Assembly: GCA_903970615.1 (NCBI GenBank)
Contig: CAJCJH010000022.1
Coordinates: forward strand, 1 to 50,798
Reading direction: 5' to 3'
Origin: Rhodospirillales bacterium
GTDB taxonomy: Bacteria > Pseudomonadota > Gammaproteobacteria > Nevskiales > Nevskiaceae
DNA: 50,798 bases
The position numbers were made by a program, and so were the translations under genes. The first letter of the stretch is position 1. Each line of letters begins with the position of its first letter. The notes beneath the pieces are model-generated. The model saw only the letters and a program-made list of their open reading frames with translations, was not told where the DNA came from and did not search any database. This document shows positions 18,401-28,422 of this stretch, in pieces.

Positions 18401-18802
18401 CAGATCCGGCCGCGGCCGATGCAAAGCTTCCGGGGTGCGCCGGAAAATATCATCGGCGAGATCACGCAGCTGAACCGCATTCGCCGCGAAAATCCGGCAC
18501 TGCAAACGCATCTCGGCTTTCGCGGATACAACGCTTGGAACGACAACATCCTGTATTTCGGCAAAGCTACTGCGAACCAGCACAACTTCATTCTGGTGGC
18601 GATCAGTCTCGATCCGCATCAGGCGCAGGAAGCGCATTTTGAAGTGCCGTTGTGGGAACTGGGCCTGAGTGATGGCGCTTCGATCGAAGCCGAAGATTTG
18701 ATGAACGGTCACCGCTGGTGGTGGCATGGCAAAACGCAATTCATGCGCATCGAACCCTGGCATTTGCCGTTCGGTATCTGGCGTCTGCGCACACCGGCAT
18801 AA
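15482..18802 (+). CDS. glgE: GlgE maltosyltransferase with an N-terminal catalytically degenerate GH13-like domain
   Basis: An 1106-residue protein. The C-terminal part (about 460-1106) is GlgE, which transfers maltose from alpha-maltose 1-phosphate to the non-reducing end of alpha-1,4-glucan. Its N-terminal beta domain starts at PRIAIENLAPSIDGGRF, followed by YASWYELFPRS and FPPIHPIGKTHRKG. The catalytic nucleophile is D832 in RVDNPHTKP and the acid/base is E861 in FLAEAFTRP. The first 420 residues resemble a GH13 barrel, but region II reads GVDGFRCLGLKH: Leu173 replaces the nucleophile Asp, while the Lys-His pair is kept. Region III (FFAWTPG) lacks the Glu. An in-frame ATG at 16859 with GGAAG upstream could give a stand-alone GlgE of 647 residues. 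A GGGGAGG site lies 12 bases before ATG 15482. treS starts 15 bases after the stop. Confidence 0.95.
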   Translation: MVGSGAARIYYLHPLLAGAPPWDVHLDRCIALGFTDVLIAPPFLTGRARNLFLTADHAQSNAELNFRGDATALLVSVAAACKARGLRLLLDLALDRVAADGVLAREQPQWFRDDSILVMDPRRNHLERGAVTFRYVREGDTAFSSTIDPAIASWWNAQIQQWIAAGVDGFRCLGLKHTPADLWKGVIATARAGKADVRFFAWTPGLTPPQVAALAEVGFDATASSAAWWDYRESWFADELQRLAKIARPLSFPEAPFDLRIARTLGDNAQRERAARRALWFCAALGQDVLIPMGFEFGARSSLDALRGNADEFERLVATAIYDLSADIIAANAFMAADGLRQQNGTTLKQLSPADAPVAAFLRASAADPRSAQNAEIILVNSHLTAAKQLAPHEILPLAGGRLGQWKTAASSALDDTSENEAHLNLAAGETRVLKAEVAAAALAPSAARSKRAVEAALKMPRIAIENLAPSIDGGRFALRRIAGETIDVEADIFTDGHEMIAAALLWRPIDQREWNEVPLKELGNDRWSAAFTPTRIGRHEFTVLAWDDPLASMQSGLAKKHAAGIDVTLELEEGRLLLEKIAAEVEAGSEVAAIAASLVKMKSPERLQILLSAATSASVSAAHYRPFSVRQEPAIPLEVERTLARYASWYELFPRSQTDDAKRHGRFSDVIERLPLIREMGFDVLYFPPIHPIGKTHRKGPNNTLKAGRSDPGSPYAIGGKDGGHEAIHSELGTLQDFRALVAEAGRQGLEIALDFAIQCSPDHPWLKEHPGWFAWRPDGSMKYAENPPKKYQDIVNVDFYADDAKPALWMALRDIVLGWINEGIRIFRVDNPHTKPLPFWEWMIADVRGRHPDVMFLAEAFTRPAMMYRLGKIGFSQSYTYFTWRNTKQELTEYLNELNTASVSEFYRPNFFVNTPDINPVFLQGSGRAGHLIRAALATMGSGLWGMYSGFELCDAAPLPGKEEYLDSEKFQIRPRPMQSFRGAPENIIGEITQLNRIRRENPALQTHLGFRGYNAWNDNILYFGKATANQHNFILVAISLDPHQAQEAHFEVPLWELGLSDGASIEAEDLMNGHRWWWHGKTQFMRIEPWHLPFGIWRLRTPA

Positions 18803-18817
18803 GGATAAAAAAAGTAT

Positions 18818-21800
18818 ATGACCCTGGAATCCAGACCGCCGCCGCGGCTTAAAGCGCGCGCAAAAAAGCGCGTAAACAAGGCGGCAGAAAAATTCATCGA
18901 CGATCCGCTCTGGTACAAGGATGCGGTGATTTATCAGGTGCATGTGAAGTCGTATTTCGACGGCAACAACGATGGCGTCGGCGACTTTCCCGGCTTGATT
19001 GAAAAGCTCGATTACATCGCCGGCCTCGGCGTCAACACCATCTGGCTGCTGCCGTTCTATCCCAGCCCGCGGCGCGACGATGGCTACGACATCGCGCATT
19101 ACGAGGGCGTGCATGAAGACTACGGCACGATGGCCGATGCCAAGCGCTTCATCAAGGAAGCGCATGCGCGCGGTCTGCGCGTGATCACCGAACTGGTCAT
19201 CAATCACACGTCCGATCAGCATCCGTGGTTTCAGCGTGCGCGGCATGCGAAGCCCGGCAGCAAGTGGCGCGACTTTTATGTGTGGTCGGATGACGATCAG
19301 AAATATTCCGGCACGCGCATCATTTTTCTCGACACCGAAAAATCCAACTGGACCTGGGATCCGGTGGCGAATGCCTACTTCTGGCATCGCTTCTATTCGC
19401 ATCAGCCCGATCTGAATTTCGACAATCCGCAAGTGCTCGAAGCGGTGTTGAGCGTGATGCGTTTCTGGCTCGATCTCGGCGTCGATGGTCTGCGATTGGA
19501 TGCGGTTCCGTATCTGATCGAACGCGATGGCACCAGCAACGAAAATCTGCCGGAAACGCATGCGCTGCTGAAAAAATTCCGCGCCGAGATCGATCAGCAT
19601 TATCCCGATCGCATGCTGCTCGCCGAAGCCAATATGTGGCCCGAAGACGTGCAGCAGTATTTCGGCGACGTCAACGAAAAAGGCGAGGCCGACGAATGCC
19701 ACATGGCGTTCCACTTTCCGCTGATGCCGCGCATGTACATGGCGCTGGCGCAGGAAGATCGCTTCCCGATCACCGACATTTTGCGGCAGACGCCGGACAT
19801 TCCCTCGAACTGCCAGTGGGCGATTTTCCTGCGCAACCACGATGAGCTGACGCTCGAAATGGTGACGGATAAAGAGCGCGATTACCTGTGGAATTACTAC
19901 GCTTCCGACAAGCGCGCGCGCATCAACCTCGGCATCCGCCGGCGGCTGGCGCCCTTGCTGGAACGCGATCGCCGCCGTGTTGAATTGCTCAACTCGCTAT
20001 TGTTGTCGATGCCCGGCACGCCGGTGCTGTACTACGGCGATGAGATCGGCATGGGCGACAACATCCATCTCGGCGATCGGGATGGTGTGCGCACGCCGAT
20101 GCAATGGTCGATCGATCGCAACGGCGGTTTCTCGCGCGCCGATACTTCGAGCCTGGTGCTGCCGCCGATTCAGGATCCGCTTTATGGGTATCTCTCGGTC
20201 AACGTCGAAACGCAGACGCGCGATCCGCACTCGCTACTGAACTGGACGCGCCGCATGCTCGCCGTGCGCAAGCAGCAGAAAGCCTTCGGCCGCGGCACAC
20301 TGCGCATTCTGTATCCCAGCAATCGGCGCATCCTCGCGTACCTGCGCGAATTCACCAACGACAAGGGCGAGACCGAAACCATTCTCTGCGTCGCCAATGT
20401 CTCGCGCGCCGCGCAGGCGGTGGAGCTTGATCTCACCGTGTTCGCCGGTCGCGTGCCGGTGGAAATGCTCGGTGGCACGGCGTTCCCGCCGATCGGCCAG
20501 TTACCGTACCTGCTCACGGTTCAACCTTATGGCTTTTACTGGTTCGTGCTCGCCGCGAGCGCGCAGATGCCGGCCTGGCATTCGCCGCCGCAGCAGCAGA
20601 TGCCGGAGTTCGCCACCTTCGTGTTGCGCCACGGCGTTGACGATCTGCTGCGCGTGCCGGCGCGCACACTGCTCGAACGCGAAGTGCTGCCGACCTATCT
20701 GAGCAAGCGCCGCTGGTTTGCCTCGAAGGACGAAAAAATTCTCGAAGTGCGCGTCGCCAATGCGACCTCGTTATCGTCCGCGCAGGCGCAGCGGCCAATG
20801 CTGCTCACCGAGATCGAAGTGCGCAATGCCAAAGGCACCGAGCGCTATCTGCTGCCGCTCGGCTTCGTGCCGGAAAGCGAAGCCACCCTCAGTTCCGCAT
20901 TGCCGCAGCAGCTCGCGCTGGCGCGAGTGCGTCGTGGTCCGCAGATCGGTTATCTGACCGACGCTTTCACGCTGGAAGCCTTTGCGCGCTGCCTGATTCA
21001 TCATTTGCGCAACGCCGACGTGCTGCCCGCCGGCGGTACCGAAGGCGAACTGCGTTTCGTGCCGACCTCGCGTTTGCAGGAAATCGAATCGCTCGCCGAA
21101 GCCGAAGTGCGCTGGCTCGCGGCGGAACAGTCCAATAGTTCGCTGGTGATTGGCGATGTGGCGATCATCAAGATCATCCGGCGGGTGTCGGCCGGCATTC
21201 ATCCGGAAGCCGAGATGGGCCGCTATCTGACCGAACGCGGTTACGCCAATGCCGCCGCGATGCTCGGCGAGCTGACGCGCGTCGAGCCCGACGGCACCCT
21301 GCATGTGCTCGCCGTGGTGCAAGCGTTCAAGCACAACCAGGGCGATGCCTGGGTCTGGACCTTGAACACACTGGAGCGCGCGATCCGCGACGCGACGACC
21401 GCCGGCGCTGCGGAAATCGACAACGAGCACGATGCCTTCACCGAACTCGAAACCTTCGCCAGACTGCTCGGCAAGCGCCTCGGCGAATTGCATGTCGCGC
21501 TGGCGCAGCCCACGGACAACGCGGCTTTCGCACCCGAGCGCGCCAGCGCGAAAGATGCCAATCGTTGGGCCGATGCGGTGATCGAGAAACTTGGCGAAGC
21601 GCTCGACGTTCTCGGCGCGCTGAAGGAATGGCCGCAGCCCGCCGACAAGCAGCGCGCGGATTATCTGCGCAAGCACCGCGAGGCTTTGACCCGTGCCGTG
21701 AAGACACTCGCACAGCGCGGCATCGGCAGCCTGCGCACACGCATCCACGGCGATTTCCATCTTGGCCAGGTGCTCGCTGCGCAGGGCGATGTGTTCATCA

Positions 21801-22234
21801 TCGACTTCGAGGGCGAACCGGCACGGCCACTCGCCGAACGTCGCGCCAAGACCAGTCCGTACAAGGATGTCGCCGGTCAATTGCGCTCGTTCGACTACGC
21901 CGCTGCGATGGCGCTCAGTTCAGCAGCGAACGCTGCTTCCGGCAGTGCCGACAGCACCGCCGAGCAACGCATCGACATCACCACGCGCTTCCGCGAAATT
22001 TCGGAAACCGCTTTCCTGTTCGCCTACCGCGAGGCTGCGGCTGGTGTCGCCCATGATTGGCAAGACCCGGCCGGAGAATCCGCCTTGATCGACTTGTTCA
22101 GCCTCGAAAAAGCTGCTTACGAAGTACGTTACGAAGCCGCCAACCGGCCTGCGTGGATCGGTGTGCCGCTGCGCGGCCTGGCTGCCATCGCGGAACATCT
22201 GCTTGCCGGCAAGGATGCACGCAATGAAGTCTGA
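18818..22234 (+). CDS. treS: Trehalose synthase - maltokinase fusion (TreS-Mak/Pep2)
   Basis: A bifunctional 1138-residue protein. Residues about 30-580 are TreS (GH13), interconverting trehalose and maltose; they begin with [17 protein letters not shown]. Catalytic residues are D228 ([13 protein letters not shown]), E270 ([10 protein letters not shown]) and D342 ([11 protein letters not shown]). Residues about 600-1138 are maltokinase, which makes maltose 1-phosphate with [18 protein letters not shown] opens the domain, and the kinase-like catalytic loop is IHGD979FHLGQVL with the metal ligand D996 in [13 protein letters not shown]. The product feeds GlgE encoded just upstream, so the fusion channels trehalose to glucan. 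This TreS-Pep2 fusion is known in other proteobacteria. The stop overlaps the glgB start by 11 bases. Confidence 0.96.
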   Translation: MTLESRPPPRLKARAKKRVNKAAEKFIDDPLWYKDAVIYQVHVKSYFDGNNDGVGDFPGLIEKLDYIAGLGVNTIWLLPFYPSPRRDDGYDIAHYEGVHEDYGTMADAKRFIKEAHARGLRVITELVINHTSDQHPWFQRARHAKPGSKWRDFYVWSDDDQKYSGTRIIFLDTEKSNWTWDPVANAYFWHRFYSHQPDLNFDNPQVLEAVLSVMRFWLDLGVDGLRLDAVPYLIERDGTSNENLPETHALLKKFRAEIDQHYPDRMLLAEANMWPEDVQQYFGDVNEKGEADECHMAFHFPLMPRMYMALAQEDRFPITDILRQTPDIPSNCQWAIFLRNHDELTLEMVTDKERDYLWNYYASDKRARINLGIRRRLAPLLERDRRRVELLNSLLLSMPGTPVLYYGDEIGMGDNIHLGDRDGVRTPMQWSIDRNGGFSRADTSSLVLPPIQDPLYGYLSVNVETQTRDPHSLLNWTRRMLAVRKQQKAFGRGTLRILYPSNRRILAYLREFTNDKGETETILCVANVSRAAQAVELDLTVFAGRVPVEMLGGTAFPPIGQLPYLLTVQPYGFYWFVLAASAQMPAWHSPPQQQMPEFATFVLRHGVDDLLRVPARTLLEREVLPTYLSKRRWFASKDEKILEVRVANATSLSSAQAQRPMLLTEIEVRNAKGTERYLLPLGFVPESEATLSSALPQQLALARVRRGPQIGYLTDAFTLEAFARCLIHHLRNADVLPAGGTEGELRFVPTSRLQEIESLAEAEVRWLAAEQSNSSLVIGDVAIIKIIRRVSAGIHPEAEMGRYLTERGYANAAAMLGELTRVEPDGTLHVLAVVQAFKHNQGDAWVWTLNTLERAIRDATTAGAAEIDNEHDAFTELETFARLLGKRLGELHVALAQPTDNAAFAPERASAKDANRWADAVIEKLGEALDVLGALKEWPQPADKQRADYLRKHREALTRAVKTLAQRGIGSLRTRIHGDFHLGQVLAAQGDVFIIDFEGEPARPLAERRAKTSPYKDVAGQLRSFDYAAAMALSSAANAASGSADSTAEQRIDITTRFREISETAFLFAYREAAAGVAHDWQDPAGESALIDLFSLEKAAYEVRYEAANRPAWIGVPLRGLAAIAEHLLAGKDARNEV

Positions 22235-24458
22235 ACCGGTGCGTGCGCAGGATCAGTTGCTGCTGGAACCCGCGGCTGCGAACGCATTGGCGCAAGGCTA
22301 TGCCGGCGATCCGTTCGCGCTGCTCGGACCGCATGCGGTTGCCGGCGGCACGGTGATCCGCGCGTTCCTGCCAAATGCGCTGGGTGTGGATGCGATCGAT
22401 CGCCAGAGCGGAAAATTGCTTGCAAGTCTTCAGGCGCAGCAGGTACCCGGACTTTTCGCCGGGCTGATGACGCAGGCGCCACAGCCGTATCGATTGCGCA
22501 TTCGCTGGCCCGCCAGCGAGCAGGAAATCGAAGATCCGTACAGCTATCCGCCGCTGCTGGGCGAACTCGATCTGCATCTGTTCGCCGAAGGCAATCACTA
22601 CGAACTCGGCCGCGTGTTCGGCGCGCAGATGATGACGATCGACGGCATTTCTGGCGTACGCTTCGCGGTATGGGCGCCGAATGCGCGGCGCGTTTCCGTG
22701 GTCGGCAATTTCAATAGCTGGGATGGCCGGCGTCATCCGATGCGGCTACGTCACACTGCGGGTATCTGGGAAATTTTCATTCCGCGGCTCGGTGCCGGCG
22801 AAACCTACAAATACGAGATTCTTGGCCCAAACGGCGTGCTGCCGCTGAAGGCCGATCCGGTTGCGCTCGCCACCGAAGCGCCGCCGCGTACGGCATCCGT
22901 CGTCGCCGATTCAAAGCCTTTTTTATGGACCGACGACGACTGGATGAAGGCGCGCGCGCAGCGTCAATCACTCGCTGCGCCGATTTCGGTTTACGAAGTT
23001 CATGCCGCTTCGTGGATGCGTCACGGCGGTGACGATGGAGGCATATATACCTGGGCCGATCTCGCACAAAAGCTGATTCCCTATGTGCGCGAGATGGGCT
23101 TCACGCATATCGAGCTGTTACCGATCATGGAACATCCGTTCGGCGGTTCCTGGGGTTATCAGCCACTGTCGCAATTCGCGCCGAGCGGACGCTTCGGCAC
23201 GCCGGCGGATTTCGCCGCGTTCGTCGATGCCTGCCACGATGCCGCAATCGGCGTGATTCTCGATTGGGTGCCGGCGCATTTCCCGACCGATGCGCATGGT
23301 CTGGTGCAATTCGATGGCACGCATCTGTACGAGCATGGCAATCCGTTCGAGGGTTTTCATCAGGACTGGAATACGCTGATCTACAACCTCGGCCGACGCG
23401 AAGTACATGGCTGGATGCTGGCCTCCGCGCTGCACTGGCTCGAACATTTCCATGTCGATGGTTTGCGCGTGGATGCCGTGGCTTCCATGCTCTACCGCGA
23501 CTACAGCCGCAAGGCCGGTGAGTGGATTCCGAACCGCTACGGCGGCCGCGAAAATCTGGAATCGATCGACTTCCTGCGGCATCTGAACACCATCGTCGCC
23601 GAGCGCGCACCCGGCGCGATGATGATCGCCGAGGAATCCACCGCATGGCCCGGTGTCAGCAAACCGGTCAGCGAAGGCGGCCTCGGCTTCAACTACAAGT
23701 GGAACATGGGCTGGATGCACGACACATTGCGTTACATCGAGCGCGATCCGATCTATCGCCGCTTCGATCACGACCTGATGACCTTCGGCTTGGTCTACGC
23801 CTGGTCAGAAAATTTCATGCTGCCGATTTCGCACGATGAAGTCGTGCACGGCAAGGGTTCGCTGATCGGCAAGATGCCCGGCGATCGCTGGCAGCAATTC
23901 GCCAATCTGCGCGCCTATTTTTCTTTCATGTGGACGCATCCCGGCAAGAAGCTCTTGTTCATGGGTTGCGAATTCGGGCAGCAGCGCGAATGGAGCCACG
24001 ATCGCCAGCTCGACTGGTTCCTGCTGGACGATCCGATCAATCGCGGCGCCCAACATCTGCTGCGCGATCTGAACCGTCTTTATCAGCGCGAAGCCGCGTT
24101 GCATGAAGAAGATTGCAAGCCGTCCGGATTCCGCTGGATCGTCGGCGACGACCGTGCGAACAGCGTGTTCGCGTACTTGCGCATGGCGCATGGTGCCAGG
24201 CCTGCGCTGGTGGTTTGCAATATGACGCCGATGCCGCGCTATCACTACCGGATTGGTGTGCCGCACGCGGGCCGCTGGGTCGAAGCCTTGAATTCCGATG
24301 CCGGAATTTATGGCGGCGGCAACCTCGGCAACGGCGGTTCGCTGATCGCACAACCGGTGCCGAGTCATGGCTTGCCGGCTTCACTCGAACTGACTTTGCC
24401 GCCGCTGGCAAGCGTGATTTTCCTGCTGGAACCGGATCAACCAGAGCCTTCGACATGA
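22224..24458 (+). CDS. glgB: 1,4-alpha-glucan branching enzyme
   Basis: A 744-residue GH13 enzyme that creates alpha-1,6 branches. It has the N1 domain ([23 protein letters not shown]), the CBM48 domain ([26 protein letters not shown]) and the catalytic barrel, with D417 ([15 protein letters not shown]), E470 ([14 protein letters not shown]) and D538 ([12 protein letters not shown]). The C-terminal beta domain closes the protein. The length matches E. coli GlgB (728). ATG 22224 lies inside the 3' end of treS, with AAGGA 8 bases upstream, and indicates translational coupling. The frame is open back to 22161, but that region is inside the maltokinase. It branches the product of either GlgA or GlgE. 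Confidence 0.97.
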   Translation: MKSEPVRAQDQLLLEPAAANALAQGYAGDPFALLGPHAVAGGTVIRAFLPNALGVDAIDRQSGKLLASLQAQQVPGLFAGLMTQAPQPYRLRIRWPASEQEIEDPYSYPPLLGELDLHLFAEGNHYELGRVFGAQMMTIDGISGVRFAVWAPNARRVSVVGNFNSWDGRRHPMRLRHTAGIWEIFIPRLGAGETYKYEILGPNGVLPLKADPVALATEAPPRTASVVADSKPFLWTDDDWMKARAQRQSLAAPISVYEVHAASWMRHGGDDGGIYTWADLAQKLIPYVREMGFTHIELLPIMEHPFGGSWGYQPLSQFAPSGRFGTPADFAAFVDACHDAAIGVILDWVPAHFPTDAHGLVQFDGTHLYEHGNPFEGFHQDWNTLIYNLGRREVHGWMLASALHWLEHFHVDGLRVDAVASMLYRDYSRKAGEWIPNRYGGRENLESIDFLRHLNTIVAERAPGAMMIAEESTAWPGVSKPVSEGGLGFNYKWNMGWMHDTLRYIERDPIYRRFDHDLMTFGLVYAWSENFMLPISHDEVVHGKGSLIGKMPGDRWQQFANLRAYFSFMWTHPGKKLLFMGCEFGQQREWSHDRQLDWFLLDDPINRGAQHLLRDLNRLYQREAALHEEDCKPSGFRWIVGDDRANSVFAYLRMAHGARPALVVCNMTPMPRYHYRIGVPHAGRWVEALNSDAGIYGGGNLGNGGSLIAQPVPSHGLPASLELTLPPLASVIFLLEPDQPEPST

Positions 24459-26563
24459 GCAATGTTCCGATTCGCCTGCAAGCTGGCGCGCCGTATCCAC
24501 TGGGCGCGACTTTCGATGGACAAGGCACCAACTTCGCGGTGTTCTCCGAGAACGCCGGTGGGATGCAGCTGTGTCTGTTCGACGATTCCGGCAAGAACGA
24601 AACCCGCTTTGAACTGCTCGAATGCACCAATGGCATCTGGCATGGCTATCTGCCGAATGCGCGGCCAGGCACGCAGTATGGCTATCGCGCTTACGGCGCC
24701 TACAAGCCCGAGGAAGGCCATCGTTTCAATCCGCATAAACTGCTGTTCGATCCTTACGCGCGCAAGATCGCGGGTGAGGTGAAATGGTCGGACGCGCTGC
24801 ATGGCTATCGTCTGGTCTCGCCCAAAGCGGATCTCTCATTCGATCGCCGCGACAGCGCATTCGCCATGCCGAAAGGCGTCATTACCGATGAGCATTTCGA
24901 CTGGGGCGACGATCGCGCGCCGCGCACACCGTGGTCGGACACGGTGATTTACGAAGTACATCTGCGCGGCCTCACGCGGCTGCGCGAGGATTTACCGGAA
25001 AAGGATCGCGGCACTTTCAGCGCGCTCGGCCATGTTCGCACGGTGGAGTATCTGAAGAGCCTCGGCATCACTGCCGTAGAGTTGTTACCGATCCATTCTT
25101 TCGTCAACGATCGGCGTCTGGTCGAAGCAGGCCTCAGCAATTACTGGGGTTACAACACGCTCGGCTTTTTCGCGCCCGAGTCACGTTATCTTTCCGACGG
25201 CACGCTGGCGCAGATGAAATGGGCGGTGAAGCAGCTGCACGCGGCGGGTCTCGAAGTGATTCTGGACGTCGTCTACAACCATACCTGCGAAGGCAGTGAG
25301 CTGGGCACGACGATGTCATTCCGCGGCCTCGACAACAAGAGCTACTACCGCTTGATGCCGGACGATCCGCGCTATTGCATCAACGACACCGGCTGCGGCA
25401 ACACTGTCAATCTCACGCATCCGCGTGTGATCCAGCTGGTGATGGATTCGCTTCGTTACTGGGTGCAGGAATTTCATGTCGATGGTTTCCGCTTCGATCT
25501 CGGCGTCACGCTCGGCCGCGAAGTCACCGGCTTCGATCCCGGCTGCGGTTTCTTCGATGCCTTGATGCAGGACCCGGTACTGTCGCGCGTCAAGCTGATT
25601 TCGGAGCCTTGGGATATTGGTATGGGCGGATACCAGATCGGCAATCATCCCGCCGGCATGGGCGAATGGAACGGCAAGTACCGTGATGACGTACGCAAAT
25701 TCTGGAAAGGCGACGCCGGCATGCGCGGGGCGCTCGCGGCACGCCTGCAAGGCTCGGCCGAAATGTTCGATCACCACAAGCGCCGGCCTTGGGCTTCGGT
25801 GAATTTCATCACTGCGCACGATGGTTTCACCTTGCGCGATCTGGTCAGCTACAACGACAAGCACAACGAAGCCAATGGCGAGGACAACAAGGACGGCGGC
25901 AACGATAACGAGAGCAACAACTGGGGTGTCGAAGGGCCGACCGACGATGCCGCGATCAATCTGATCCGCGACCGCGTGCAGCGTTCGCAGCTGGCGACCC
26001 TGATGTTTTCGCACGGTACGCCGATGTTGCTCGGCGGCGATGAATTCGGCCGCTCGCAGAACGGCAACAACAATGGGTATTGTCACGACGATGAACTGGC
26101 GTGGTTCGACTGGTCGCAGATTGCCTCCGAACCCGGCAAGGCCTTGCGCGAGTTTGTCGCACGGCTGATCGCACTGCGCCGCAGCCATACTTCGCTGCGC
26201 GGTTTGTCGTTCATGCATGGTCGCGACGAAATCGCGCCGGGCTTGTTCGATGTGGAATGGTTCGACGAAAGCGGCGATGCGATGGACGCTGATCGCTGGA
26301 GCTATTACGAAGGCCGTTTGCTGATGGTGCGGCGACTCGCACGCGACAACCAGGATCGCGCCGAGGCCACGCTGCTGCTGGTCAACAATTCCAACGACGA
26401 TCGTGACTTCCAGTTGCCGCAGCCGCAAATGCCCTGGCGGCTGCTGCTCGACACCGCCGATTTGCAAACCCGGGAACGCGATCTCGGCGAGGATCAAATC
26501 GTCAAGGTTGTCGCGCATGGCGTGGTGCTGCTAGCCACGCGCCAGTTCGAGATGCGCGCGTGA
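24455..26563 (+). CDS. glgX: Glycogen debranching enzyme GlgX/TreX
   Basis: A 702-residue GH13 isoamylase-type enzyme that cleaves alpha-1,6 branches of glycogen limit dextrins. The N-terminal CBM48 domain begins at [24 protein letters not shown]. Family-specific blocks are [19 protein letters not shown] and YNHTCEG. Catalytic residues are D348 ([13 protein letters not shown]), E384 (LISEPWDIG) and D456 ([19 protein letters not shown]). Its ATG shares ATGA with the glgB stop, so the two are translationally coupled. The frame is open upstream to 24113, but that segment is the glgB sequence in another frame. Debranched oligosaccharides can pass to MalQ, TreY and TreZ encoded downstream. Confidence 0.96.
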   Translation: MSNVPIRLQAGAPYPLGATFDGQGTNFAVFSENAGGMQLCLFDDSGKNETRFELLECTNGIWHGYLPNARPGTQYGYRAYGAYKPEEGHRFNPHKLLFDPYARKIAGEVKWSDALHGYRLVSPKADLSFDRRDSAFAMPKGVITDEHFDWGDDRAPRTPWSDTVIYEVHLRGLTRLREDLPEKDRGTFSALGHVRTVEYLKSLGITAVELLPIHSFVNDRRLVEAGLSNYWGYNTLGFFAPESRYLSDGTLAQMKWAVKQLHAAGLEVILDVVYNHTCEGSELGTTMSFRGLDNKSYYRLMPDDPRYCINDTGCGNTVNLTHPRVIQLVMDSLRYWVQEFHVDGFRFDLGVTLGREVTGFDPGCGFFDALMQDPVLSRVKLISEPWDIGMGGYQIGNHPAGMGEWNGKYRDDVRKFWKGDAGMRGALAARLQGSAEMFDHHKRRPWASVNFITAHDGFTLRDLVSYNDKHNEANGEDNKDGGNDNESNNWGVEGPTDDAAINLIRDRVQRSQLATLMFSHGTPMLLGGDEFGRSQNGNNNGYCHDDELAWFDWSQIASEPGKALREFVARLIALRRSHTSLRGLSFMHGRDEIAPGLFDVEWFDESGDAMDADRWSYYEGRLLMVRRLARDNQDRAEATLLLVNNSNDDRDFQLPQPQMPWRLLLDTADLQTRERDLGEDQIVKVVAHGVVLLATRQFEMRA

Positions 26564-28422
26564 GTGCAGGTTTCGCGCAAGCCCTGCCGTTCGGCGCAAG
26601 GCTGCTCGAAGACGGACGCTGCCGCTTTCGTTTATGGGCGCCAGCGAAAAAATCGGTGACGCTCGAAATCGAAGGCATGCGGCCACAAACCATGCGGCCC
26701 GCCGGCGCAGGCTGGTTCGAGATCGATGCCGATTGCGGCGCTGGCGCGCGCTACAAATATCGCGTGGATGCGGAACTGGCGGTGCCCGATCCGGCCTCGC
26801 GCTTGCAGCCGGACGACGTGCATGGCGCCAGCGTCGTCGTCGATCCCCGCGCGTATCGCTGGCAACATCCGCAATGGCTGGGGCGGCCGTGGGCGGAGGC
26901 GGTGATTTACGAATTGCACGTCGGCGTCTGCGGCGGTTATGCCGGTGTCGCCGCACGCTTGCCGGCGCTGGCCGAGCTGGGCATCACCGCTATCGAATTG
27001 ATGCCGATCGCTGATTTTCCTGGCATCCGCAACTGGGGCTACGACGGCGTGATGCCATTCGCGCCGGATGCGGCTTACGGTACGCCGGACCAATTGAAGG
27101 CGCTGATCGATACCGCGCATGGTCTGGGCCTGATGATTTATCTCGACGTCGTTTACAACCATTTCGGACCGGATGGCAATTATCTGAACGCTTACGCGCC
27201 GCAATTTTTCGATGAAGCGCTGCACACGCCCTGGGGTGCGGCGATCGATTTTCACAAGTCCGAAGTGCGAGAGTATTTCACCCAGAACGCGCTGTACTGG
27301 TTGATGGAGTATCGCTTCGACGGCCTGCGCTTCGACGCCGTGCACGCGATCTGCGATTCCGATTGGCTCGACGAAATGGCGGAGATCGTGCGCGCTGCCG
27401 TCGCGGCGGAATCGCAAGGCCGGCGGCATGTGCATCTGGTGCTGGAAAACGAGCGCAACGCCGCCGGGCATCTGCAAGGCGCGGCGGCCGACAAATTCAA
27501 CGCGCAGTGGAACGACGACGGTCATAACGTGCTGCATGTTTTATTGACCGGCGAAACCGAAAGCTATTACGCGAATTACGCCGAGGCCCCGGCTGCGAAA
27601 CTGGCGCGTGTGCTGGCTGAAGGTTTCGCTTATCAAGGCGAGCCAATGCCGAGTCACGGCGATAAGCCGCGTGGTACCAGAAGCGCGCATTTGCCGCCGA
27701 GTGCCTTTGTGCTGTTCCTGCAAAATCACGACCAGATCGGCAATCGCGCACTCGGCGAACGCCTCAGTGTGTTGGCCGATCCACAAGCGCTGCGCGCCGC
27801 AGTCGCGCTGCAATTGTTGTGTCCGCAGATTCCGCTGTTGTTTATGGGCGAAGAATGGGGTAGCTGCGCGCCGTTCCTGTTCTTCACCGATTTTCATGAC
27901 GAGCTGGCCGACGCCGTGCGTGAAGGCCGGCGCAAGGAATTCGCCGCATTTGCCGCATTCGCCAACGCAGCATCGCGCGCAAAAATTCCGGACCCGAATG
28001 CGCAAAGGACCTTCACGGATTCGCAAGTCGATGCAAGCGAAGCCCTGCGTGCGCCGCATGCCGCGGTGCAAGCCGAATATCAAAAATTACTCGCGCTGCG
28101 CCGCCGGTACATTGCGCCAAGGATTGCAGGTGCCAGCAGCGCCGGTGCCCGCGTGGTCGGCGATGCGGCCGTCATCGCGCATTGGCGCTTGGCCGATGGC
28201 GCTGGGTTGTCGATTGCGATCAACCTCGCTGACGAGCCCATCAATTCAAGCGGCGACTTCAATGCCGATATCAACGCCGGGACTGGCGCATTCGGCGCCG
28301 AGCTGATTTACGAAAGCCTCGCGGGTGCGGCAGCTGCTGCACGCGCAGGACAACTGCTGGCACGCAGCACGGCCGTGTTCATCGATGAGCCCGCTGCACA
28401 GTTAACGGAGCCGTCGGCTTGA
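26560..28422 (+). CDS. treZ: Malto-oligosyltrehalose trehalohydrolase
   Basis: A 620-residue GH13 enzyme that releases free trehalose from malto-oligosyltrehalose made by TreY. The N-terminal E-set domain begins FGARLLEDGRCRFRLWAPAKKSVTLEI. The barrel carries YNHFGPDGNYL, D259 (GLRFDAVHAICD), E296 (HLVLENERNAAG) and D391 (QNHDQIGNRALGERL). The start codon is GTG at 26560 and shares GTGA with the glgX stop, which both fixes the start and indicates coupling. The length is typical for TreZ (about 580-620). The partner treY lies two genes downstream, with malQ between them. This gene order differs from the common treY-treZ adjacency. Confidence 0.96.
   Translation: MSAGFAQALPFGARLLEDGRCRFRLWAPAKKSVTLEIEGMRPQTMRPAGAGWFEIDADCGAGARYKYRVDAELAVPDPASRLQPDDVHGASVVVDPRAYRWQHPQWLGRPWAEAVIYELHVGVCGGYAGVAARLPALAELGITAIELMPIADFPGIRNWGYDGVMPFAPDAAYGTPDQLKALIDTAHGLGLMIYLDVVYNHFGPDGNYLNAYAPQFFDEALHTPWGAAIDFHKSEVREYFTQNALYWLMEYRFDGLRFDAVHAICDSDWLDEMAEIVRAAVAAESQGRRHVHLVLENERNAAGHLQGAAADKFNAQWNDDGHNVLHVLLTGETESYYANYAEAPAAKLARVLAEGFAYQGEPMPSHGDKPRGTRSAHLPPSAFVLFLQNHDQIGNRALGERLSVLADPQALRAAVALQLLCPQIPLLFMGEEWGSCAPFLFFTDFHDELADAVREGRRKEFAAFAAFANAASRAKIPDPNAQRTFTDSQVDASEALRAPHAAVQAEYQKLLALRRRYIAPRIAGASSAGARVVGDAAVIAHWRLADGAGLSIAINLADEPINSSGDFNADINAGTGAFGAELIYESLAGAAAAARAGQLLARSTAVFIDEPAAQLTEPSA

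Noticed and set aside
17315-19840. 841-codon open frame on the minus strand across glgE and treS
   Set aside because: It spans the gap between two certain genes on the other strand and has composition typical of antisense shadows in GC-rich DNA.
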